Assembly (NCBI GenBank): GCA_963775335.1
Contig: CAVZIJ010000005.1
Coordinates: 1-64,000 of the forward strand
Reading direction: 5' to 3'
From: CAVQCX01 sp963775335
GTDB taxonomy: Bacteria > Pseudomonadota > Gammaproteobacteria > Chromatiales > Chromatiaceae
Length of the DNA stretch: 64,000 bases
Shown: positions 25,396 to 32,627 of the stretch, in pieces
Numbering within the stretch: position 1 is the first letter of the stretch
Layout: every line of letters begins with the position of its first letter
Notes under the pieces: generated by a model
The model's input: only the letters and a program-made list of their open reading frames with translations
Told to the model about the DNA's origin: nothing
Database searches by the model: none
Position numbers and translations under genes: made by a program

Positions 25396-27029
25396 TGGCT
25401 GGCTCCTTTACCCCGCAACAGGGCTTCGGGGTGGCGCTCGAGGTAGTCGGCCATGATGCGGATCGAGCGCGCCGCGGAGCCGAGCTCCTGCAGCAAGCGC
25501 TGTGCATCGGATTGCAGAGGCGAGCCGGGCGTGAGCAGCTTCTGCAAGGACGCCATGGTCTGGCGCGTCTGGGCCAGGGTGCGGTTCAGCTCCGGGGCGG
25601 TCTCGCCGTTGAGTCGCTGCAGCACGGTCTTGGTCTGCTCCAGGGTATCGTGCAGGGCGCTCAGCGTACTGCCCAGATTCTCGCCCATGCTGTCCAGCGG
25701 CAGCTTGGACAGGCGGGTGAGCAGACTGCGCAGCTCGTCCAGCGGGGTGGGAACGGTGGGCAGTTGCGGGACGGCTCCGTCCCAAACGATGCGGCGGGGT
25801 GGATCGTCCGGGTAGAAGTCCAGATCCACGTACAGGGCCCCGGTCAACAGGCTGCTCGTCTTGAGCTGCGCCCGCAGGCCCTTGGCCACCAGCTGGTCCC
25901 AGAGACGGCGCTCGGCCCCGTGGGTGTCGGCCGCGGGATTCGGTTGCCGCGCGAGCCCCAGCCGCTCGGGCTCGATATCGACCAGCACCGGGATGCGTGT
26001 CCGGGGGGCGCTGGCGTCCAATTCCAGGCGAATCTCGCGGACCTCGCCGATGTGGATGCCGCGCAGCTCGACCGGCGCCCCCGGGACGAGCCCCCGCACC
26101 GAGCCGGCAAACTCCAGCCGCCAGGCCTGCTTGCGGCTGTAGCGACGCTCTTCGGCGTCCTTCCGGTTGGGGTAGAGCACGAACACGGTGTCGTCGGTCA
26201 CCGCGGGCCCGGGGTCCACTCCCGGCGGGGTGCCGTAGGAGATGCCCCCGAGCAGCAGCGCGGCGACGGACTCCGTATTCACGCGCACGCCGTTGGCGTC
26301 TACCGTCAGGCCGACGCCGGAGGCGTTCCAGAAGCGGGTGTTGGAGCGCACCTGCTCGTGATGCGGCGCATGGATGAACACCTGAATTTCCACCCCGCCG
26401 CCGCCGCCCGCGCCGGGCCGGGGCTCCTGCAGCTGGTAGGCGACGACCCGCCCGACCTCGATGTCGCGGTAGTGAACCGGCGAGCCCACCGAGAGCGAGT
26501 CCAGGCTGTCTGCGTGCAGGGTGAAGATGCGCCCGGGCTCCCTTGCGGTGACGACGGGGGGCGACTCCAGCCCCTCGAACGAGCGTGTCGGAGCGCCCGC
26601 GTCGCTCAGATCGACGCCGATGAAGGCGCCCCCGACGATAGTGCTCAGACCCGATACCTGCCCACCCGAGAAACGCGGTCGCACCACCCAGAAACGGGTC
26701 TGGTCGGTTAGAAAACCCTCCACGTCGCGGGTCAGGCGGGCGCGCACCACGACCTTCGACAGGTCGCGGCTGAGCTCGATCGTCTCCACTTGGCCGATCT
26801 CCACGTCCTTGAAACGTACCCGGGTCTTGCCCGCCTCCAGGCCCTCGGCGGTCTGGAAGCTGATGGCCACCAGCGGGCCCTGCTCGACATAGGTGCGATA
26901 GCCCAGCCAGCCGGCAGCCAGGATGGCGACCAGCGGGATCAGCCACACCAGCGACAGGCGCTGGCGAGTGTCGACCACCGCCTCGGGCAGGTCCTGCCCC
27001 GGCGGCTGCGGGGGCGTGTCAGCGGCCAT
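25392..27029 (-). CDS. pqiB: PqiB-like MCE protein (intermembrane lipid transport)
   Basis: This 545-residue protein has one N-terminal transmembrane helix (LSLVWLIPLVAILAAGWLGY). Three MCE/MlaD domains begin near residue 45 (ISFQTAEGLEAGKTRVRFKDV), 165 (LHADSLDSLSVGSPVHYRD) and 290 (LEFAGSVRGLVPGAPVELRG). A long C-terminal helical stretch (LDELRSLLTRLSKLPLDSM onward) forms the needle. This is the PqiB layout; E. coli PqiB has 546 residues. It should span the periplasm as a lipid conduit together with PqiA and PqiC. It overlaps the second pqiA-half gene by 11 bp. Confidence 0.92.
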   Translation of the reverse strand: MAADTPPQPPGQDLPEAVVDTRQRLSLVWLIPLVAILAAGWLGYRTYVEQGPLVAISFQTAEGLEAGKTRVRFKDVEIGQVETIELSRDLSKVVVRARLTRDVEGFLTDQTRFWVVRPRFSGGQVSGLSTIVGGAFIGVDLSDAGAPTRSFEGLESPPVVTAREPGRIFTLHADSLDSLSVGSPVHYRDIEVGRVVAYQLQEPRPGAGGGGGVEIQVFIHAPHHEQVRSNTRFWNASGVGLTVDANGVRVNTESVAALLLGGISYGTPPGVDPGPAVTDDTVFVLYPNRKDAEERRYSRKQAWRLEFAGSVRGLVPGAPVELRGIHIGEVREIRLELDASAPRTRIPVLVDIEPERLGLARQPNPAADTHGAERRLWDQLVAKGLRAQLKTSSLLTGALYVDLDFYPDDPPRRIVWDGAVPQLPTVPTPLDELRSLLTRLSKLPLDSMGENLGSTLSALHDTLEQTKTVLQRLNGETAPELNRTLAQTRQTMASLQKLLTPGSPLQSDAQRLLQELGSAARSIRIMADYLERHPEALLRGKGASQ

Positions 27030-27654
27030 CGCCGGGCTCCGTGCGATCCCAGATCAGGCGTGGGTCGAAGGTCCTGGCCGCGAATACGGTCAGCACCACC
27101 ACAGCGGCGAAGAACAGCGCCCCGGGACCGGCTTGGATCTCTGCGATCCGACCGAGATGCACCAACGCCACCAGGACCGCGACCACGTAAATGTCGACCA
27201 TGGACCAGCGCCCGACGAGCTCGGTGAAGCGGTACAGACGCGCTCTGTCCAATGGGCGAAAGCGCGAGCCGAAGCGCACCGAAAGTAGCAGGTAGACCAG
27301 GATGACGATCTTCACCAAAGGCACCAGAATGCTGGCGACGAACACGATCAGCGCCAGCGGCCACATGCCGTTGGCCAGCAGGTATTGGGCACCACTCAGT
27401 ATGGTGTCCGAGCGGCTCTGCCCCAGGGAGGTCACCTGCATCATGGGCAGCAGGTTGGCGGGCAGGTACATCAGAATCGCGGCGATCAGGAACGCCCAGG
27501 TGCGCTGGGTGCTGCGCGGGATGCGCGTGTGCAGCGCGGCGCCACAGCGCGGACAGGCCAGGTGCGTGCCCTGGGGCGGGCGGCGGCTGATCAGCCCGCA
27601 GGTGTGACAGGCGGCAAGGCGCCGCTCGCGGGCGGTGACGCATTGGGCGCTCAT
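27019..27654 (-). CDS. PqiA-like membrane protein, C-terminal half homologue
   Basis: This 211-residue protein carries one PqiA unit: a zinc-ribbon pair (CHTCGLISRRPP, ACPRCGAALH) and then four helices with AAILMYLPANLLPMMQV and the conserved GRWSMVDIYVVAVLVALV. In E. coli two such units are fused in a single PqiA; here they are separate genes, this being the second. ATG 27654 (MSAQCVTA) overlaps the stop of the first unit by 4 bp. A stable heterodimer acting as PqiA is the likely form. Confidence 0.85.
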   Translation of the reverse strand: MSAQCVTARERRLAACHTCGLISRRPPQGTHLACPRCGAALHTRIPRSTQRTWAFLIAAILMYLPANLLPMMQVTSLGQSRSDTILSGAQYLLANGMWPLALIVFVASILVPLVKIVILVYLLLSVRFGSRFRPLDRARLYRFTELVGRWSMVDIYVVAVLVALVHLGRIAEIQAGPGALFFAAVVVLTVFAARTFDPRLIWDRTEPGDGR

Positions 27655-28265
27655 CGGAAGCGCTCCCACAGCCGGCGCGGATGCACCTGGGTGGCCGCCG
27701 CAGCCAGCACCAGCACCAGCAGGCCCAACGACCAGGCGGCGATACCCGGCTTGATGCTGGCCTGCTCGGCGAGCTTTACCGAGGCCACGATCACCCCGAG
27801 CAGGAAGATCTCCAGCATGCTCCAGGGCATCACCGCCTGGATCAGCCGCAGCGCCGCCGGAAGCCCGGGCGGTCGCCGGTCCAGGCGCAGCGCGCCGTGC
27901 ACGTAGATCAGCAGCACCAGGTGGCCAACCGGGGCCAACACTGTGGTGATCAGCACGAGCGTCGCCAGGATCGGCATGCCCTGCTGGTACAGCGCTGCGA
28001 TGCCGGCCAGCAGGTACGTGGTATCGCTGCTGCCCTGCAGCCGGACCTCGATCAGCGGATACAGGTTGCTCAGGACAAACAACACCACGCCGGCCAGCGC
28101 CAGGGCTAGGGGGGCATCAATGATGCTGCGACCCGCCCGATGCAATACGGCACTGCAGCGGGCGCAACGGACGCAGCCGCGCGGCGGCTCGGGCAGCAGT
28201 CGCTGCAGCAGGTCGCATTCATGACAGGCGACCAGATCGTGATCGTGTAGGGCAACGTCTGGCAT
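27651..28265 (-). CDS. PqiA-like membrane protein, N-terminal half homologue
   Basis: This 204-residue protein is the first PqiA unit. It starts with HDLVACHECDLLQRLLP and RCARCSAVLHR, giving four metal-binding Cys, followed by four helices including VVLFVLSNLYPLIEVRLQG and MPWSMLEIFLLGVIVASVKL. It heads the pqiA1-pqiA2-pqiB-pqiC operon. The zinc ribbon faces the cytoplasm in E. coli PqiA. The frame starts at ATG 28265, just after a gap that must hold the operon promoter. Confidence 0.85.
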   Translation of the reverse strand: MPDVALHDHDLVACHECDLLQRLLPEPPRGCVRCARCSAVLHRAGRSIIDAPLALALAGVVLFVLSNLYPLIEVRLQGSSDTTYLLAGIAALYQQGMPILATLVLITTVLAPVGHLVLLIYVHGALRLDRRPPGLPAALRLIQAVMPWSMLEIFLLGVIVASVKLAEQASIKPGIAAWSLGLLVLVLAAAATQVHPRRLWERFR

Positions 28266-28633
28266 GAATCGGCTCCGGATTCCTGGGGAGCACTATATCC
28301 GCGTGCGGATGCCCGGCCCAAGCAAGTTGAACCGCCCCGGCAAGTACGCCAAGCCCGATTCGCCCGCTTGAGGCCGGGATCATCGGCATGGGAACGCAGC
28401 CCTCGAAGCCGGCTGCGGGCCAGCGGAAAGCGGGTGACCGACGATCCGGTTGATACCCAGGCGACGAAGGCACCGACGCTTAGAACCGAGGGCGGGAAGA
28501 GGCGCTTAGCCGCTCGCCCTGAACGCGCGGCGCCGGCACAGCGCGGGCAGCCCTCCGACCGGAGGCCGTTTTGCCGGTCATGCGATTGGCATTACGATGC
28601 CCGGGAGGACAAGCGACGGACCCGGAGCGCCAC
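28266..28633. other. Non-coding gap between pqi operon and corA
   Basis: This is 368 bp between divergent genes, containing both promoters. No strong -35/-10 pair stands out and no coding frame is believable. The only landmark is the corA ribosome site CGGAGCGCCAC at the right end. Confidence 0.4.
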
Positions 28634-29704
28634 ATGAGCCTGCTCGGCAAAAGCTACAACCCCCCGGGGACACCGCCGGGCAGCCTGCTGGCCCACGACA
28701 GGGTCCGGCTTGAAGCGCTGCGGATCAGCCTCATCGAATACAACGATAGCTACTTCGAGGAGCGAAAGGACATCAGCGTCGGTGAATGCCGACCCTATCT
28801 CGCCACGCCGACACTCACCTGGATCCATGTCCAGGGCACGGCAGAGCCCGAAGTGCTGCACAATCTCGGCGAGCAGCTCAAGCTGCACAGGCTGGCGCTG
28901 GAAGACGTGCTCAACACGGGCCAGCGCCCCAAGGCCGAGGCCTACGAAGGCCAGTTGTTCGTGGTGCTCAGCCTCCCCAACTTCAAGAATGGCCGAATCG
29001 ACATCTCCCAAGTCAGCCTATTCATCGGCGCGGATTACCTGGTGAGCTTTCACTCCGCAACCGACGATCCGTTCGAGCCGGTCCGAAAACGCCTGCGCGA
29101 GCAAACCGGTCGTTTACGCGGGCTGGGAACCGACGCTCTGCTGCATGCGCTCGTCGATTTGGTCATCGACCAGGGTTTTCCCGTGCTCGAAGGTTTCGGC
29201 GAGCGCATCGAAGAGCTCGAAGAAGAGCTGCTGCAACACCCGGACAAGCACACGCTCGCCGTCATCCATCAACTGAAACGCGACCTTCTGGTGCTGCGCC
29301 GGATGCTCTGGCCACAGCGCGAAGTCGTCAACAGCCTGCTGCGCGACGGCCATCACCTTATCCACGAAACGACCCGCCTCTACCTGCGCGACTGCTATGA
29401 CCATGCCATCCAGATCATGGATCTGCTGGAAAGCTACCGCGACATGGCCGCGGGCATGCTCGATGTTTACCTCTCATCCAGCAGCAACCGGCTCAACGAG
29501 GTGATGCGGGTACTCACCGTGATCGCCACGCTGTTCATCCCGCCGACCTTCATCGCGGGAATTTACGGCATGAACTTCGACCGCAGCAGCCCGTGGAACA
29601 TGCCGGAATTGGGATGGCGTTACGGTTATGCCTTCTCATGGGCGATCATGCTCGCCATGATCATCGGCCTGCTGGTCTTCTTCAAACACAAGAGGTGGTT
29701 TTGA
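28634..29704 (+). CDS. corA: CorA-family divalent cation transporter
   Basis: This 356-residue protein has a large cytoplasmic domain and two C-terminal helices with the diagnostic YGMNFD (GMN) loop between them, ending in a basic FFKHKRWF tail. CorA pentamers bring in Mg2+ and also Co2+ or Ni2+. ATG 28634 (MSLLGKSYNPP) has GGAG 7 bases upstream; a longer frame to 28571 is rejected for lack of a ribosome site. It stands alone between the pqi operon and hldE. Confidence 0.92.
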   Translation: MSLLGKSYNPPGTPPGSLLAHDRVRLEALRISLIEYNDSYFEERKDISVGECRPYLATPTLTWIHVQGTAEPEVLHNLGEQLKLHRLALEDVLNTGQRPKAEAYEGQLFVVLSLPNFKNGRIDISQVSLFIGADYLVSFHSATDDPFEPVRKRLREQTGRLRGLGTDALLHALVDLVIDQGFPVLEGFGERIEELEEELLQHPDKHTLAVIHQLKRDLLVLRRMLWPQREVVNSLLRDGHHLIHETTRLYLRDCYDHAIQIMDLLESYRDMAAGMLDVYLSSSSNRLNEVMRVLTVIATLFIPPTFIAGIYGMNFDRSSPWNMPELGWRYGYAFSWAIMLAMIIGLLVFFKHKRWF

Positions 29705-29978
29705 CTCCGGGCAAGGCGCCGGCGCGCCTGACAGTGGGTCAACCTGGGGTCAAGCACCCGAGCCGGACGGAGCGCGGACGCCAAAGCCAGACCGGCCGTC
29801 GCGACCGTCGAAGATCGGTGGAAAAAGCGCCTTGGGGCGGTCCTGGGCCTCGGGCACCCCGCGAGACGGCCGGCCCGGCGACGCTGCGCAAACGCCGGTC
29901 CAGGTGCGAGCGATTCGAATCCCAGGGGATGGGGTGCGCATCGAGCCCGGTCTACCGTCTGCCCTGAGGACCCGTGCC

Positions 29979-31403
29979 TCAGCGGCGGATGGCGTCGATC
30001 ACCGCGCTGGTGGAGCAACCCTCCAGGTAGTCCAACACCACCACCTCGCCCCCGCGGCGACGCACGCACTCGTAGCCGGCGATCTGTTCGGGCCGGTAGT
30101 CGCCGCCTTTGACGAGAAAATCGGGGCCGACCTCGCAGATCAGGCGCTCCGGGGTGCCCTCGGAGAACGCCACGACCCAGTCCACCGAGCGCAGCCCGGC
30201 CAGCACGGCCATGCGCTGGGCGAGCGGGTTGACGGGGCGCTTGGCCCCCTTGAGCCGACGCACCGAGTCATCGTCGTTAACCGCGACCACCAGGCGGTCG
30301 CCAAGACTCGCCGCCTGCTCCAGATAGCCAACATGCCCGGGATGGAGCAGATCGAAGCAGCCGTTGGTCATCACCACCATCTCGCCCCGGGCCCGCGCCT
30401 GCTGTACCAAGTCCTTTAACCGTTCCTCGCTGACTACCCCGTGTAGAGGGCTCGCGGCCGCAGCGAGCTCCCGGGCCAGCTCACCGATGCTCACGGTAGC
30501 GGTGCCGAGCTTGCCGACCACCAGTCCGGCCGCGGTATTGGCAAGCGCCGCACCGTCGGGCAAGGGCAGACCGACCGCGATGGCAGCGGCCATGGTGGCT
30601 ACCACGGTATCCCCCGCGCCTGTCACGTCGAACACCTCACGCGCACGGGCCGGCAGGTGCAGAGGCTCGGTATCACGACCGATCAGGGTCATGCCGCGCT
30701 CGCTGCGGGTCACCAGCAGGTTCTGTATCCCCGCCTCTTCGAGCAGGCGCCCGCCGTGGGCAACGACCTCCGAATCGGTCGTGCCGGAGCCGGCCGCGGC
30801 CTGCAGCTCCTGAAGGTTCGGGGTGACGAGGGTCGCCCCGCGGTAGACCTCGAAGTCCCGGCGCTTGGGATCGACCACCACGGGCTTGCCCGCTGCGCAG
30901 GCCAACCGGATGAAGGCCTGGGGGTCGGCAAGGGTGCCCTTGCCGTAATCGGACAGCACGACGACGTCACAGTCCGGCAGCCGCACTGCGAAGCGCTCGA
31001 TCAGCTCAGGCACAGGCCGGGAGCGGAAATCCTGCTCGAAGTCCAGGCGGATGAGCTGCTGGTGGCGGCTGATCACCCGGAGCTTGGAGATGGTGGGAAC
31101 ACCGCCGAGGGTGACGAGGGAGGTCTCGCAGCCGCGATCGGCGAGCAGGGTGTCCAGGCGCACCCCCGCGGCATCGTCCCCGACCAGGGCCACCACAGTC
31201 GCACGGCCGCCTAGGGCGAAGATGTTGGCGGCTACGTTCCCGGCACCGCCGAGGCGCTCCTCCTCCGAGGTCACGTGCACCACGGGGACCGGTGCTTCGG
31301 GGGAGATCCGCTGGGTATCCCCGTGCCAGTAGCGGTCCAGCATAAGATCGCCGACCACCAGAACCCGGGCACGCTTGAGGCTGCTCAGTCGGGACAGCGG
31401 CAT
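29979..31403 (-). CDS. hldE: Bifunctional heptose kinase/ADP-heptose synthase
   Basis: This 474-residue protein has two domains. A PfkB-type kinase (1-320; VLVVGDLMLDRYWHGDT, RLGGAGNVAANI, EVFDVTGAGDTVVATM) phosphorylates heptose-7-phosphate at C1. A nucleotidyltransferase (345-474; VVMTNGCFDLLHPGHVGYLE) adds AMP to give ADP-heptose for the LPS inner core. Length matches E. coli HldE (477). ATG 31403 (MPLSRLSSLKRARV) is chosen; the longer frame to 31589 overlaps the zinc-finger gene. It is the last gene of a minus-strand group glnE-ilvE-zinc finger-hldE. Confidence 0.96.
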   Translation of the reverse strand: MPLSRLSSLKRARVLVVGDLMLDRYWHGDTQRISPEAPVPVVHVTSEEERLGGAGNVAANIFALGGRATVVALVGDDAAGVRLDTLLADRGCETSLVTLGGVPTISKLRVISRHQQLIRLDFEQDFRSRPVPELIERFAVRLPDCDVVVLSDYGKGTLADPQAFIRLACAAGKPVVVDPKRRDFEVYRGATLVTPNLQELQAAAGSGTTDSEVVAHGGRLLEEAGIQNLLVTRSERGMTLIGRDTEPLHLPARAREVFDVTGAGDTVVATMAAAIAVGLPLPDGAALANTAAGLVVGKLGTATVSIGELARELAAAASPLHGVVSEERLKDLVQQARARGEMVVMTNGCFDLLHPGHVGYLEQAASLGDRLVVAVNDDDSVRRLKGAKRPVNPLAQRMAVLAGLRSVDWVVAFSEGTPERLICEVGPDFLVKGGDYRPEQIAGYECVRRRGGEVVVLDYLEGCSTSAVIDAIRR

Positions 31404-31471
31404 GGTGAATACCCTCGGGTCCGGGAGCTGACCCGGCATCCGGCCAGTGCGCCGGGCCGGGCCGCGGCGGC

Positions 31472-31660
31472 TCAGCGCTCCAGCCGGTAGCGGGCTCCGC
31501 AATAGGGACAAGTCGCCTCGCCGGTCTTCTCGATCGCCAGATAGACCCTCGGGTGCATATTCCAGACCTCGTCTCCCGGCATCGGGCACGACAACGGCAG
31601 ATCGGTGCGGTGCACCTGTCGCACGGCGGTCGGGCTCGGCTTAGCGTTGGACTCGGCCAT
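31472..31660 (-). CDS. Small zinc-finger protein (zf-CHCC)
   Basis: This 62-residue protein has the zf-CHCC pattern LSCPMPGDEVWNMHPRVYL followed by CPYCGARYRLE, a Cys, a His and two Cys that bind zinc, as in the NDUFS6-like family. Homologues sit next to ilvE or waa genes in many proteobacteria; the function is unknown. ATG 31660 (MAESNAKPS) gives the normal size and leaves a 29-bp gap from ilvE. Confidence 0.85.
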   Translation of the reverse strand: MAESNAKPSPTAVRQVHRTDLPLSCPMPGDEVWNMHPRVYLAIEKTGEATCPYCGARYRLER

Positions 31661-31689
31661 CCGTTCTCTCCTGGCGGAATGGGGCGCGA

Positions 31690-32613
31690 TTATACCGGCG
31701 TCAGCCACTCGGGATGCTCGTCACGCCGGCCATGGACCTGATCGAAATACAAGCCTTGCAGCCGCTCGGTGAGCGGCCCCCGGGAGCCGGCGCCGATCCT
31801 GCGGTTGTCCACCTCGCGGATCGGCGTCACCTCGGCGGCGGTGCCGGTGAAGAAGGCCTCGTCAGCGACGTACACCTCGTCGCGGGTGATGCGCTTCTCG
31901 CGCACCGGCACACCGATCTCGGACGCGAGCTGGAACACCGTCTTACGGGTGATGCCGTCCAGGGCCGAGGTCAGATCCGGGGTCAGCAGCTCGCCGTCGC
32001 GGATCAGGAAGATGTTCTCGCCGCTGCCCTCGGCCACGTAGCCCTCGGGATCGAGCAGCAGGGCCTCGTCGTAGCCGCAGGAGATCGCCTCGTGCAGCGC
32101 CAGCATGGAATTCATGTAGTTGCCGTTGGCCTTGGCCTTGCACATGGTCACGTTGACATGGTGCCGGGTGTAGGACGAGGTGCGGATGCGGATGCCTTTC
32201 TCCATGTTCTCGGCACCCAGATACGCGCCCCACTCCCAGGCCGCCACCATCACGTGCACCTGGAGATTGTCCGCGCGCAGGCCCATGCCTTCCGACCCGT
32301 AGAAGCACATGGGCCGGATATAGGCCGATTCCAGGCCGTTCTCGCTCACCGCCGCCCGCTGGGCCTCGTTAAGGGTGGCCTTGTCGAACGGCATCGGCAT
32401 GCAGAGGATGTGCGCGGAGCGGAACAGCCGGTCGGTGTGCTCCTGCAGGCGGAAGATGGCGGTGCCGTTGACGGTCCGGTAGGCCCGCACGCCCTCAAAG
32501 ACGCCCATGCCGTAGTGCAGGGTATGGGTGAGCACGTGGACCTTCGCCTCGCGCCAGGGCACGAGCTCGCCGTCGAGCCAGATCACCCCGTCGCGCTCCG
32601 CCATCGTCGCCAT
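31690..32613 (-). CDS. ilvE: Branched-chain amino acid aminotransferase
   Basis: This 307-residue PLP enzyme interconverts Leu, Ile and Val with their 2-oxo acids. Landmarks are HTLHYGMGVFEGVRAY, the PLP-lysine region MCKAKANGNYMNSML, YVAEGSGENIFLI and EAFFTGTAAEVTPIREVD. ATG 32613 has GGAG about 8 bases upstream; a GTG at 32631 overlapping the glnE stop is possible. Length matches E. coli IlvE (309). Confidence 0.96.
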   Translation of the reverse strand: MATMAERDGVIWLDGELVPWREAKVHVLTHTLHYGMGVFEGVRAYRTVNGTAIFRLQEHTDRLFRSAHILCMPMPFDKATLNEAQRAAVSENGLESAYIRPMCFYGSEGMGLRADNLQVHVMVAAWEWGAYLGAENMEKGIRIRTSSYTRHHVNVTMCKAKANGNYMNSMLALHEAISCGYDEALLLDPEGYVAEGSGENIFLIRDGELLTPDLTSALDGITRKTVFQLASEIGVPVREKRITRDEVYVADEAFFTGTAAEVTPIREVDNRRIGAGSRGPLTERLQGLYFDQVHGRRDEHPEWLTPV

Positions 32614-32627
32614 CTTCGTCTCCAGAT

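Noticed and set aside
29905..29945. GATTCGAATCCC resembling a tRNA T-loop
   Set aside because: The flanks do not pair as a T-stem and no other tRNA arms are near; it is a chance ATTCGAAT palindrome.
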